Source: Bacteroidota bacterium
GTDB lineage: Bacteria; Bacteroidota; Bacteroidia; Chitinophagales; Chitinophagaceae
Assembly (NCBI GenBank): GCA_018267795.1
Contig: JAFDXS010000001.1
Span: forward strand, 1-28,826
Reading direction: 5' to 3'
Length of the DNA: 28,826 bases
Shown here: one piece after another, positions 1 to 7,795 of the stretch
Numbering within the stretch: position 1 is the first letter of the stretch
Layout of the letters: each line of letters begins with the position of its first letter
Notes under the pieces: model-generated
The model's database searches: none
Seen by the model: only the letters and a program-made list of their open reading frames with translations
What the model was told of the DNA's origin: nothing
Program-made: the position numbers and the translations under genes

Positions 1-28
1 CTATTACTGCCTTAAAGACTATAACCTT

Positions 29-238
29 ATGAAATATAAAATCTATTATCTGCGAGATCTGTCAAGCGTATTTAATAAACAATTCAAAAAGACGGAAATT
101 GATGAATTGATTTTTGCCGACCGGCAAAACCTATTCAATTCTGCTGAAGAAGCCTACACATATATTAGGTCTATTAAGGGAACTATAGGGAATATGACAT
201 TTACGGTGCTGCCTTATATTAAACTGAATCAAGGCTAA
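29..238 (+). CDS. Small hypothetical protein
   Basis: A 69-residue reading frame with an ATG start and a mixed, soluble-looking composition. It has several Lys, Asp and Glu residues, no signal peptide and no membrane segment. I do not recognise the family. The middle (EEAYTYIRSIKG, about residues 39-50) reads like an ordinary amphipathic helix. It may be real because its 3' end fits tightly against the next gene: its stop overlaps the convergent stop of the minus-strand membrane protein by 4 bases. The 28 bases before it hold no recognisable promoter, so it could be the last gene of an operon starting outside the window. It could also be a chance frame. Confidence 0.5.
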   Translation: MKYKIYYLRDLSSVFNKQFKKTEIDELIFADRQNLFNSAEEAYTYIRSIKGTIGNMTFTVLPYIKLNQG

Positions 239-471
239 TCTTCCAGTTCTTCTCTATGTCTTACGCAATGCGCTACTATACCCCAGCTGCTAACAGCTAT
301 TATTACAGATGCTACGATCAGAGGAATGTTGAACGGAATTTCAAAACCTATCTTCTTTTCAAAATCCCAAAAGTTGTTGATGAGTGTAGTAGTGACAGCT
401 AAAAATAGCAGAAAATATAGGCTGGAAAGGACTGCAATAAATATAATCACGTATTTGGCAAACCCTTCCAT
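235..471 (-). CDS. Small two-segment membrane protein
   Basis: A 78-residue protein with an ATG start. Two hydrophobic stretches are visible, about residues 7-31 (VIIFIAVLSSLYFLLFLAV and onward) and 49-68 (IPLIVASVIIAVSSWGIVAH). They are joined by a charged loop (DFEKKIGFEIPF). The C-terminus is short and charged (RHREELED). This predicts a two-span inner-membrane protein with both ends on the same side. I do not recognise a family and assign no function. It converges on the upstream plus-strand gene with overlapping stops. No promoter box of the TAnnTTTG type is obvious upstream. Confidence 0.6.
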   Translation of the reverse strand: MEGFAKYVIIFIAVLSSLYFLLFLAVTTTLINNFWDFEKKIGFEIPFNIPLIVASVIIAVSSWGIVAHCVRHREELED

Positions 472-761
472 ATAGCAATAACGTTTTCCTAATGTAATAT
501 ATTGCTATTTATTCCGATTTACAATTATTTTTATCATAATCAGGATAATTTAATGCGCACAAAAAAGCTCCCCGAAGGGAGCCGATTCCACCCATATAAA
601 ACAAGGCACAATATTATAACAAAAAATAAATTTAAGAAAATAGAATTTATATATAATTGCTTTGCAAGAGTAAAAATGGTAATAATTTTTTTTAATCTGC
701 AGATATATTATCTGAAATATCCTTAACATTCTTTTAGTATTTTATTTATTATTTTACATAC
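472..761. other. AT-rich intergenic stretch with orphan hairpin
   Basis: About 290 bases with no convincing gene. A 74-residue plus-strand frame here (502-726) runs straight through a terminator-like hairpin and has a low-complexity Lys/Asn/Ile/Phe composition, so it is rejected. The stretch holds a minus-strand hairpin with a U-run (561-582) and a 15-bp palindrome with a CAGATA left arm, a TAT centre and a TATCTG right arm (700-714). The palindrome lies about 50 bases upstream of the lipoprotein gene at 762. Confidence 0.6.
561..582 (-). terminator. Intrinsic terminator with UUCG tetraloop (orphan)
   Basis: Read on the minus strand this is a 6-bp stem GCTCCC/GGGAGC closed by a TTCG loop, followed directly by six T residues. 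It is a textbook intrinsic terminator with the very stable cUUCGg loop. On the plus strand the A-run precedes the stem, so only minus-strand transcription would be terminated. The nearest minus-strand gene upstream of it ends at 1032, and a plus-strand gene lies between. It may therefore end a small RNA rather than that mRNA. Confidence 0.7.
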
Positions 762-1031
762 ATGCAATTGGTAAAGCTAGGTATCGTTGCTATGGTTGCT
801 TGTTTCTGTTCCTGCCAGCAATCTGAAACGCCTGTTATTTTAAACCAGGTAGTTATACATGATACCATAAGATTACCTTCTTCTCTTTCTTCCACATTAC
901 CTACTTCTACATCTTCGAAGATTGATTCTATGTCTTTTTACAAAGAAAGGATTAATAGTGTGAGAAGACACGGCTCAGCTCTTGCTGAACTCGTGAAAAT
1001 GTACCAGAATGGTAAAAGACTTAGACAATAA
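762..1031 (+). CDS. Small predicted lipoprotein
   Basis: An 89-residue protein with an N-terminal lipoprotein-type signal. It has a short positive start (MQLVK), a hydrophobic core (LGIVAMVACFCS) and then Cys at about residue 18 followed by QQSE. The lipobox is loose (CFCSC), as is common in Bacteroidota, and two earlier Cys residues make the exact modified Cys uncertain. The mature part is about 70 residues: a Ser/Thr-rich linker (LPSSLSSTLPTSTSSK) and a basic C-terminal helix (KERINSVRRHGSALAELVKMYQNGKRLRQ). I recognise no family. The stop abuts the stop of the convergent gene with no spacer. A palindrome at 700-714 lies in its upstream region and could be an operator, but that is only positional. 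Confidence 0.65.
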   Translation: MQLVKLGIVAMVACFCSCQQSETPVILNQVVIHDTIRLPSSLSSTLPTSTSSKIDSMSFYKERINSVRRHGSALAELVKMYQNGKRLRQ

Positions 1032-1280
1032 TCAGTTAAGGGTTGATGGTATTTTATTAGTTTTCTTTCCAAGCGGCGTCAGCAGAATGTATTCTTTTCC
1101 TGTTGCGGCATATTGAATTAGCTTCATATGCTGTAGTATATCCAGGTACACCGTTATTAAAGACTTGCTAAGTCCTGCTTCTTTCGCCACAAAATCTATA
1201 CAATCTTGTTCTTCAAGAGCCTCAATATCCTGACAATGCTTCTTTATTGTTAGAAATACTTTATTAAGATTAGTAAGCAA
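1032..1280 (-). CDS. Small winged-helix-like protein
   Basis: An 82-residue protein whose only plausible start is TTG: no ATG lies between the upstream in-frame stop and the conserved-looking core. The pattern is an N-terminal helix, then DCIDFVAKEAGLSKSLITVYLDILQHMKLIQYA, which reads as a helix-turn-helix. It is followed by KEYILLTPLGKK, a beta wing of the kind seen in winged-helix regulators (compare the common LTxxG wing). This suggests a small DNA-binding protein, but no specific family was identified. It converges on the lipoprotein gene with no intergenic base. The upstream 205-bp gap contains an AT-rich 10-bp inverted repeat (1348-1376) that could be its operator. Confidence 0.6.
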   Translation of the reverse strand: MLTNLNKVFLTIKKHCQDIEALEEQDCIDFVAKEAGLSKSLITVYLDILQHMKLIQYAATGKEYILLTPLGKKTNKIPSTLN

Positions 1281-1485
1281 GATTTCGGTATTGAATAGTT
1301 ACCCTACTAATATACTTACGGAATACCATTTTAAGCATAGTCGAATTAATTATTTATAAATTTCCAATAAATAATTATTATGCGTTATGAATTTTCACAA
1401 TACTATTATTGCCAAAAATATTGACTTAGTTATGTATTTTTTACAATATATAATATTGAGTGGATAAAATTTTATGTATAAAGCA

Positions 1486-3309
1486 TTAATGCAATTCAAA
1501 TTGAATTTTACTCAAGTGCTTGTAAAGCCCGCCCTCGATATTTATTAATTCGTAGTGAGTGCCGGTTTCCCTTATGGCACCCTGCTCCAGCACTACTATA
1601 AGATCTGCATTCCGGATAGTGGATAAACGATGCGCAATAACAAATGAGGTGCGGTTCTTCATTAAGTTTTGCAACGCTTCCTGCACCTGGCTCTCAGATT
1701 CAGAATCAAGAGAACTGGTAGCCTCATCAAGTATTAGTATTACAGGGTCTTTCAATATTGCACGGGCTATGGCTATTCTTTGCCTTTGTCCCCCGGAAAG
1801 CTTTATACCCCTTTCCCCTACTATTGTGTCGTATTGCTCCGGGAAGCTTACTATAAAATCATGTGCATTTGCTTTGGCTGCAGCTGCTTCTACTTCTTCT
1901 TTTGTTACCTCCGGGTTTCCGTAAGCTATATTTTCATATATGGTACCACCAAACATGAAAACATCTTGCGGCACCATAGCCATTTGCTTCCTGAGTTGCG
2001 ACAAAGGAATGCTGTTTGCTGCTTGCCCGTCAAATAGCAATTGACCGCTATCGGGCTCATAAAATCTTAAAAGTATAGATATTAAGGTGCTCTTACCGGC
2101 CCCGCTGGGGCCTATTATGGCTACTTGCTGTCCTTGTCGTGCTTCAAGATTTATATTTTTTAAGGTCTGTGTGTCCTTCCTGCCGGGATAGCTGAAGCTT
2201 ATATTTTGTAAAGAGACATTGCCTGATAGCTTGAATTTGTTTTCTAAATGCAATGGTGTAACAGATACATTTTCAATTGGTTCGTTTAGTAATTCTCTTA
2301 CTCTTTGTGTAGCACCCAGTGTTTTTTGGAGCTGGCTATATAGGTCTGCAAAACCAGCTATGCTGCCTCCTACAAATGCCGTGTAAACTACAAATGCAGT
2401 AAGATCGCCAAAGGAAAGCAACCCATGTTGCATAAGGCCGGCCCCATACCAAACTACCAATACTATGGCACCAAACACACTGAACAATAAAAATGAAACA
2501 AAAAATCCTCTAAAACGGCCATTTCTTACAGCCATGCTCACCATATTATTAATGCTATTGGTATAGCGCTTTATCTCATACCACTCATTAGAAAACGCCT
2601 TCACGTTGCTTATGCCCTGCAGGCTTTCCTGCACTATAGTGCCTGAGTCTGCCAACTGGTCTTGCGCCTGTCTTGCCAGCTTTCTTATGCGTTTGCCAAA
2701 TATTACAGCTATTACTATTATTACCGGCACTACTGACAGCATAAGAAATGTAAGCCTGGCAGATATGAAGAAAATAAGCCCAAGCCCAATGAGCAGTGTA
2801 AGCACGCCTCTTAGTATTTCCGCCAGTATGGAAGTAACAGCATCCTGTATTTGGGTTACATCTGCACTTACCCTGCTCGATAGCTCACCTACCCTGCGCT
2901 GTGCAAAAAAATCCATAGGCATCATTATCAGTCTTTGGTATATTTCTTTCCGCATATCAGCTACGGCATTTTCGCCTACGCTAGTAAACAGGTAGATGCG
3001 CAAAAATGAAAAGATCATCTGCAAGATTAGCACGCACACCATCACCAGTGCTATATTGCCCGGCGTGGCCAGGCTTTTACTATTTGTTATATCATGCGCG
3101 CTGTCTATAAGCTTTTTTAGCAAATAAGGGAACGCCATGGTTGTGCTGCTGGAAAGAGCAATGAAGATAAGGCCGGCTACAAACTGCCCCTTATAAGGCT
3201 TCAGATACCGGAAGATCAGCAGGCTTTCCTTTATACTTTGCTTGCTTATTTTTATTTTAGGCAGGCTTTCTGTAGCGTCATTACCTCTTGGTCGGGCCAT
3301 AGCTGTCAT
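1486..3309 (-). CDS. MsbA-type ABC exporter, fused permease and ATPase
   Basis: A 607-residue half-transporter expected to act as a homodimer in the inner membrane, using ATP to export a lipid, drug or peptide. Residues about 30-330 form the six-helix ABC exporter membrane domain. Residues about 365-600 are the ATPase. Visible motifs are Walker A GPSGAGKST (400-408), Q-loop Gln 448, signature LSGGQ (504-508), Walker B ILILDE (524-529) and the H-loop His at 560 (IAHRLSTI). The length and layout match MsbA/LmrA-like exporters, but the cargo cannot be read from sequence. Two ATG codons start the frame, at 3309 and 3300. A TAnnTTTG box at 3326-3333 would leave only about 10 bases of leader for the first, so the second (MARPRG) is as likely. 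It appears monocistronic. Confidence 0.93.
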   Translation of the reverse strand: MTAMARPRGNDATESLPKIKISKQSIKESLLIFRYLKPYKGQFVAGLIFIALSSSTTMAFPYLLKKLIDSAHDITNSKSLATPGNIALVMVCVLILQMIFSFLRIYLFTSVGENAVADMRKEIYQRLIMMPMDFFAQRRVGELSSRVSADVTQIQDAVTSILAEILRGVLTLLIGLGLIFFISARLTFLMLSVVPVIIVIAVIFGKRIRKLARQAQDQLADSGTIVQESLQGISNVKAFSNEWYEIKRYTNSINNMVSMAVRNGRFRGFFVSFLLFSVFGAIVLVVWYGAGLMQHGLLSFGDLTAFVVYTAFVGGSIAGFADLYSQLQKTLGATQRVRELLNEPIENVSVTPLHLENKFKLSGNVSLQNISFSYPGRKDTQTLKNINLEARQGQQVAIIGPSGAGKSTLISILLRFYEPDSGQLLFDGQAANSIPLSQLRKQMAMVPQDVFMFGGTIYENIAYGNPEVTKEEVEAAAAKANAHDFIVSFPEQYDTIVGERGIKLSGGQRQRIAIARAILKDPVILILDEATSSLDSESESQVQEALQNLMKNRTSFVIAHRLSTIRNADLIVVLEQGAIRETGTHYELINIEGGLYKHLSKIQFELH

Positions 3310-3325
3310 TCTATTTATATAGATG

Positions 3326-3333
3326 CAAAGCTA
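3326..3333 (-). promoter_or_regulatory. Bacteroidota -7 promoter box
   Basis: On the minus strand this reads TAGCTTTG, an exact match to the TAnnTTTG box used by the Bacteroidota primary sigma factor. It lies 17 bases upstream of the first ABC exporter start codon. No clear TTG -33 element is seen at the expected distance. Confidence 0.55.
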
Positions 3334-3408
3334 TTTCATGCGGCAGTATGCCGATTATATTAATCGGTAAAACACATTCTTTTATCGGTAAATTATCTGT
3401 ACAAAAAG

Positions 3409-4125
3409 TTATTTGTAGTACTCATACGTGTATAGCAGCAATTGCTTAGGCATGCCAGCTTTCTTATTATCTGTGAAAAGCACTTTGCTGCGGTTACCCT
3501 TTTTATCAGCTCCTAAAGGTTTAAATTCAAAGTGGTAGTTATTCTTCGACAATGAATCAGTAATTACTTCTTTATTTGCACGTCCATTTTTGTCGTAGCT
3601 GAAATTTGTTATAATGCACGCCATCAGTTGGCCATTACTATTATATTTTTTTGTGGTGGTTACCTTATTGCGCATGTCTTTATCCAGCACATGCACTATT
3701 TCATTTTTTGACTCCTTTTCGCTAAAGCTATCTATGTAAGTATTATTATTTACCCAGTTTACAGTAGAGGCACCTATTTCCCTACCATGGTCATCATATG
3801 TCTTTGAGCCTGCTATTTTATCATCTTTATAGCTGAATTTGGTAATTGTACTGGTAACGCCTTTTCTTCCTGCCACCTGGTAGTGCAGATGTTCTATAGC
3901 TGATAGCCTCCCGCTTTCATCAAAATTGTATTTTTCTACATTATAGAACACGGTATCTACCACTATCCAGTCACCATTTACCTGCCTCGTATACGGGAAC
4001 CGTGCTTCTTCCATCATTTTTACTTTGCCTTTCAGTCCATATCGTTTTACATCATTGTCCACATTTTGCGCATTGCACTGATAGGTTAATGCAATAAGAG
4101 AAAGAAGAAAAAAAGCTTTTTTCAT
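3409..4125 (-). CDS. Secreted protein with YD-like repeats, unknown role
   Basis: A 238-residue protein starting at the ATG at 4125. An upstream in-frame ATG at 4176 would put 17 residues before the obvious signal peptide, so it is rejected. The signal peptide is MKKAFFLLSLIALTYQCNA followed by QNVDND, cleaved by signal peptidase I after NA, or lipidated if the Cys at residue 16 is used. The mature protein begins with YGLKGKVKMMEEARF, the GLKGKV opening found in many secreted Bacteroidota proteins. It continues with tyrosine-rich repeats such as KYNFDESGRLSAIEHLHY, FSYKDDKIAGSKTYDDHGRE and FSYDKNGRANKEVI, which resemble the YD/RHS beta-strand repeat. This suggests a periplasmic or surface beta-rich protein. 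No catalytic motif is visible. Confidence 0.8.
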   Translation of the reverse strand: MKKAFFLLSLIALTYQCNAQNVDNDVKRYGLKGKVKMMEEARFPYTRQVNGDWIVVDTVFYNVEKYNFDESGRLSAIEHLHYQVAGRKGVTSTITKFSYKDDKIAGSKTYDDHGREIGASTVNWVNNNTYIDSFSEKESKNEIVHVLDKDMRNKVTTTKKYNSNGQLMACIITNFSYDKNGRANKEVITDSLSKNNYHFEFKPLGADKKGNRSKVLFTDNKKAGMPKQLLLYTYEYYK

Positions 4126-4335
4126 TTTGTATATATTTCTGAATAGTAGGGCTATAAAATTAATGCTTCTGCACAAAGTTTGTGAAAACTATAAAGATAA
4201 TCGTCCGGATATAACATTTATTAAATAATTGGTTGAATAAGGATTAAAATGCATCTTACAGGAAATGCAGGCTATACTTACCGACAAAACAATGTATTTC
4301 GCCGATTTGTATATGCACTTAAAAAAATGACAATA

Positions 4336-4343
4336 TAGTTTTG
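4336..4343 (+). promoter_or_regulatory. Bacteroidota -7 promoter box
   Basis: TAGTTTTG, an exact TAnnTTTG match ending 22 bases before the ATG of the MFS gene. No good -33 TTG is present at 19-20 bases upstream. Confidence 0.5.
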
Positions 4344-4365
4344 TCAGCAAACATAAATACTCACT

Positions 4366-5604
4366 ATGACTGTAAAGCGTACCAATGCCTTAGGCTTTAT
4401 ATTTATCACTATCCTTATTGATGTTATCGGTTTAGGTATCATTATCCCGGTATTCCCCAAGCTTATACAAGAGCTTACCGGTGCTTCACTCAGCAAGGCC
4501 TCTACTATTGGTGGCTGGCTCAGTGTATGCTATGCCTTTATGCAGTTTCTATGCTCTCCTATTCTTGGTGGTTTAAGCGACAGGTATGGCAGGCGGCCTA
4601 TATTATTAATTGCATTGTTAGGTTTGGGTATCGATTATGTATTCCAGGCAGTTGCACCTACTATTGGCTGGTTGTTCCTTGGCCGGGTTATAGCGGGCAT
4701 GTGCGGTGCCAGCTTCACCACAGCTACAGCATATATAGCAGATATAAGCACACCCGAGAAACGCGCACAAAACTTTGGCCTCGTGGGTGCTGCCTTCGGT
4801 TTAGGCTTTATCATCGGTCCGGCTATTGGAGGCATTTGTGGTCAGTGGGGTGCCCGTGTGCCATTTGTAGTTGCAGCATGTTTTAGTTTGCTCAATTTTC
4901 TATATGGCTACTTCATCTTACCCGAATCACTGGAGAAAGACCATCGTCGCGAATTTAGCTGGAAACGTGCAAATCCTTTGGGCGCAGTAAAGCAACTCCG
5001 GCGCTACCCTATTGTGTCCGGTTTAGTCATTTCATTTACATTGATCTATCTGTCCGGTCAGGCCGTTCAATCTACCTGGGCCTATTTTACAATGCTCAAG
5101 TTCAACTGGAGTACGCAGATGGTAGGCTATTCATTATCAGTGGTAGGTGTGCTCATCGCTTTAGTGCAGGGCGCGCTTATCAGGGTTACCATTCCCAAAT
5201 TCGGCCAGAAAAACTCTGTTTACATAGGGCTTATCCTTTACACCATAGCCCTGGTCCTTTTCGGTTTTGCATCAAAGGGCTGGATGATGTATGCTTTCCT
5301 CGTCCCCTATTGTCTTGGTGGTATCGCAGGGCCAGCCTTACAGGGCATTATTTCATCCCAGGTGCCACATAATGAGCAAGGTGAGTTGCAAGGCGCGCTT
5401 ACCAGTCTCATGAGTCTCACCACTATCATTGGCCCGCTTATGATGAACAATCTCTTTGCCTGGTTTACCAACACAAAGACAGCGCCTGTATATTTTCCAG
5501 GTGCAGCTTTCATCGCAGGGGCAGTGCTTATGTTCGTCAGCATTTTGTTTGCCATACCATCTTTAAAGAGCTATCATTTGTCTATAAAGGAAACTACATC
5601 TTAG
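4366..5604 (+). CDS. TetA-like MFS efflux transporter (TCR/Tet family)
   Basis: A 412-residue, 12-helix major facilitator, probably a proton-driven drug or metabolite exporter in the inner membrane. It follows the class B/A tetracycline exporter pattern. TM1 carries an Asp (D19 in LIDVIGLGIIIPVFP). Motif A between TM2 and TM3 is GGLSDRYGRRP (68-78). TM3 carries D90 (GIDYVFQ). TM4 contains the LGR motif. The second half has GGIAGPALQGIIS and a GELQGALTSL segment, as in TetA. By eye, the TM9 Asp that TetA(B) needs aligns with Tyr 292 here, so the substrate may not be tetracycline. Chromosomal TetA-like exporters are common in Bacteroidota and do not by themselves show resistance. The gene is monocistronic, with its own -7 box and a terminator. 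Confidence 0.9.
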   Translation: MTVKRTNALGFIFITILIDVIGLGIIIPVFPKLIQELTGASLSKASTIGGWLSVCYAFMQFLCSPILGGLSDRYGRRPILLIALLGLGIDYVFQAVAPTIGWLFLGRVIAGMCGASFTTATAYIADISTPEKRAQNFGLVGAAFGLGFIIGPAIGGICGQWGARVPFVVAACFSLLNFLYGYFILPESLEKDHRREFSWKRANPLGAVKQLRRYPIVSGLVISFTLIYLSGQAVQSTWAYFTMLKFNWSTQMVGYSLSVVGVLIALVQGALIRVTIPKFGQKNSVYIGLILYTIALVLFGFASKGWMMYAFLVPYCLGGIAGPALQGIISSQVPHNEQGELQGALTSLMSLTTIIGPLMMNNLFAWFTNTKTAPVYFPGAAFIAGAVLMFVSILFAIPSLKSYHLSIKETTS

Positions 5605-5623
5605 GCAACTAATAATACTTTTT

Positions 5624-5655
5624 ATAAAGGGGTTCACAAAGCCCCTTTATTTTCT
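5624..5655 (+). terminator. Intrinsic terminator after the MFS gene
   Basis: A 9-bp perfect stem ATAAAGGGG/CCCCTTTAT with a 9-base loop, followed by TTTTC. It sits 19 bases after the MFS stop codon and separates it from the acyltransferase operon. Confidence 0.85.
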
Positions 5656-5773
5656 CATTTAAAGAACCTCGTCCAATATAGTTAGATATGTTATAAGTCT
5701 TATTCGATAATTTATTATTTAAACATTACAGCAAATTTCACATTATACCTAAGGGATTTTTAGACATAAGAAT

Positions 5774-5781
5774 TATCTTTG
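5774..5781 (+). promoter_or_regulatory. Bacteroidota -7 promoter box
   Basis: TATCTTTG, an exact TAnnTTTG match ending 19 bases before the TTG start of the acyltransferase. It supports that start and marks the beginning of the acyltransferase-desaturase operon. Confidence 0.6.
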
Positions 5782-5800
5782 ACCCTATAGAAAAAAATAA

Positions 5801-6679
5801 TTGTCTGTAATCTCTTATTATATAGTATTGCCGTTTATCTATTTGTTATCGGCATTGCCATTTCGTGCATTATACATCCTGTCAAATGGTATGTATGTGT
5901 TTTTGTATCATATTACAGGCTACCGAAAAAAAGTTGTCATTACTAATTTAAAAAACTCTTTTCCTGAGAAGAATGAAGAAGAGATAAATACAATATGTAA
6001 ACAATATTATAGTTATCTCTGCGATCTTTTCCTGGAAACATTTAAAACGCTCACTATTAGCAAAAAAAGCATGCTCAAGCACTGCTACTTTCGTCCCGAA
6101 GCACAAAAGCTTTTTGATCGCCTTGCGGATGAAAATAAAAGTGTGATACTTGTCTTAGGTCATTTGGGCAATTGGGAGTGGGCTGGTAATACATTTAGCC
6201 TTTGTTGTCGGCACCAGTTATACGTTATATATCATCCTTTGCGCAATAAGCAGTTTGATGGGCTGATGTATAAAATGCGTTCGCATTTTGGCACTAAGCT
6301 TATTCCTATGAAAGACACCTTCCGCACTATGCTTGCTCAAAAAAATGAATTAAATGCTACTGCCTTTATTGCAGATCAGACACCCTTTCCTGATAATGCC
6401 TATTGGGTGAAGTTTCTTAACCAGGATACCCCGGTATTTAAGGGCACAGAAATTATTGCTAAAAAGATTAATTATCCCGTAGTCTATGTAAACGTGAGCC
6501 GCGTAAAACGAGGCTACTATGAAATGAATGCTGAAATGCTCTGCGAAAATCCCGCTGCAACCGCAGATGAGGAAATTACGCGGATGCATACCAGTCGCCT
6601 GGAGCAGGATATAATAGCTCGTCCTGAAACATGGCTATGGTCGCACAAGCGCTGGAAACACAAAAGAGTTACTAACTAA
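5801..6679 (+). CDS. LpxL/HtrB-type lipid acyltransferase
   Basis: A 292-residue member of the lipid A late acyltransferase family, which moves an acyl chain from a carrier to a lipid A precursor or related lipid at the inner face of the inner membrane. The N-terminal hydrophobic anchor (SYYIVLPFIYLLSALPF) is followed by YRKKVVITNLKNSFPEK. The catalytic HX4E motif is HLGNWE at residues 121-126. Further family patterns are YHPLRNKQFDGLMYKMRSHFG, FIADQTPFPDNAYWVKFLNQDTPVFKGTE and the terminal WLWSHKRWKHK. The length is normal for the family. The start is TTG: there is no ATG before the conserved region, and the TTG keeps the N-terminal anchor intact. The desaturase follows 22 bases later on the same strand, so they probably form one operon. 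The exact acceptor is inferred from family, not shown. Confidence 0.9.
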   Translation: MSVISYYIVLPFIYLLSALPFRALYILSNGMYVFLYHITGYRKKVVITNLKNSFPEKNEEEINTICKQYYSYLCDLFLETFKTLTISKKSMLKHCYFRPEAQKLFDRLADENKSVILVLGHLGNWEWAGNTFSLCCRHQLYVIYHPLRNKQFDGLMYKMRSHFGTKLIPMKDTFRTMLAQKNELNATAFIADQTPFPDNAYWVKFLNQDTPVFKGTEIIAKKINYPVVYVNVSRVKRGYYEMNAEMLCENPAATADEEITRMHTSRLEQDIIARPETWLWSHKRWKHKRVTN

Positions 6680-6701
6680 TATTAAAAAATAAGGAAATTG
6701 T

Positions 6702-7682
6702 ATGAAGACAGGTAAAGAGCTCATATTAGCTACTAAACCTTTCGCAAAGGAAATACGGAGTGAGAGTTGGAAACATACCATTGTGGCCTTCGTGCTTTTA
6801 TTATCTTTTTTGTTTGGTACTTTATTATTGCCTGGCTTTCTGCCTAAGCTTTTGTGCAGCATAGGTGCAGGCCTTATGGTGATACGTACGTTTATTATTT
6901 ACCACGATTATCTACATCATTCTATTCTCAATAAGTCACCGCTGGCACGTGTCATCTTTTCTATTTTTGGTGTATATACGCTGGCACCTGTGAGTATCTG
7001 GAAGCGATCTCACGACTATCATCATAAGCACAATTCCAAGCTGTTTAGCGCAAGCATAGGCTCCTACCCTATAGCTACTAAAAAGAAATTTTTGTCCATG
7101 ACAGCGCGCGAACGCCGTGCTTACCTTGCCACACGTCATCCCATTACTATGTTGTTTGGCTATATCACTATGTTCGTGATTGGTATGTGCCTTAATTCTT
7201 TTTTAAGTTCGCCACGCAAGCATTGGGACTCTTTGCTGGCTTTGTTATTGCACCTTACAGCATCCGTATTGCTTTTTTATTTTGGTGGTTGGCAGGCATG
7301 GTTTCTTACCGCTTTTCTTCCTTTCTTCCTTGCCTTTAGTGTGGGTGCATACTTGTTTTATGCGCAGCATAATTTTCCCGGTGTTACCTTTTCCTCCAAT
7401 ACAGAATGGACATACGAAAGTGCAGCGCTGGAATCTTCAAGCTTTATGGTTATGGGCCCGGTGCTCAACTGGATTACAGCAAATATTGGCTACCACCACA
7501 TACATCACATTAATGCCCGCATACCATTTTATCGCTTGCCTGAGGTAATGGCAGCGATACCTGAGCTCCAGCAAGCGAAAAGAACTTCGTTATCACCGCG
7601 CGATATGAAGAAGTGCATTAAGCTGAAAGTTTGGGATCCGGAAAGGAACCAGTTAATTCCGCTTACTTTGGTAAACCGGTAG
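6702..7682 (+). CDS. Membrane fatty acid desaturase
   Basis: A 326-residue integral membrane di-iron desaturase that introduces double bonds into acyl chains of membrane lipids. The three histidine clusters are clear: HDYLHH (68-73), HDYHHKH (104-110) and HHIHH (265-269). An extra HNFPG at 223-227 fits this family. Hydrophobic spans flank the boxes at about 27-65, 82-98, 148-166 and 176-220. The histidine layout differs from that of the second desaturase at 9659-10765, so the two probably differ in regioselectivity or substrate. It is cotranscribed with the LpxL-type acyltransferase, which suggests a joint role in adjusting lipid acyl chains. Position of desaturation cannot be told from sequence alone. 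Confidence 0.88.
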   Translation: MKTGKELILATKPFAKEIRSESWKHTIVAFVLLLSFLFGTLLLPGFLPKLLCSIGAGLMVIRTFIIYHDYLHHSILNKSPLARVIFSIFGVYTLAPVSIWKRSHDYHHKHNSKLFSASIGSYPIATKKKFLSMTARERRAYLATRHPITMLFGYITMFVIGMCLNSFLSSPRKHWDSLLALLLHLTASVLLFYFGGWQAWFLTAFLPFFLAFSVGAYLFYAQHNFPGVTFSSNTEWTYESAALESSSFMVMGPVLNWITANIGYHHIHHINARIPFYRLPEVMAAIPELQQAKRTSLSPRDMKKCIKLKVWDPERNQLIPLTLVNR

Positions 7683-7734
7683 CGCTACCCTTTTAAAAAA
7701 ATCATGAAAGTATTTTCCTGATTTTCATTATTTT

Positions 7735-7766
7735 TTTGATTTATAAAATTTATAGTCATACCTTTA
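7735..7766 (+). promoter_or_regulatory. Putative promoter of cold-shock gene
   Basis: A TTTG at 7735-7738 is followed after 20 bases by TACCTTTA at 7759-7766, one base off TAnnTTTG. This matches the -33/-7 spacing of Bacteroidota promoters. It would give an AT-rich leader of roughly 25 bases before the cold-shock ATG at 7796. Confidence 0.5.
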
Positions 7767-7795
7767 GGTTATTACATTTTTTTAATTTAAACACA

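Noticed and set aside
502..726. 74-residue plus-strand frame
   Set aside because: It runs through the UUCG terminator hairpin, has low-complexity composition and no promoter.
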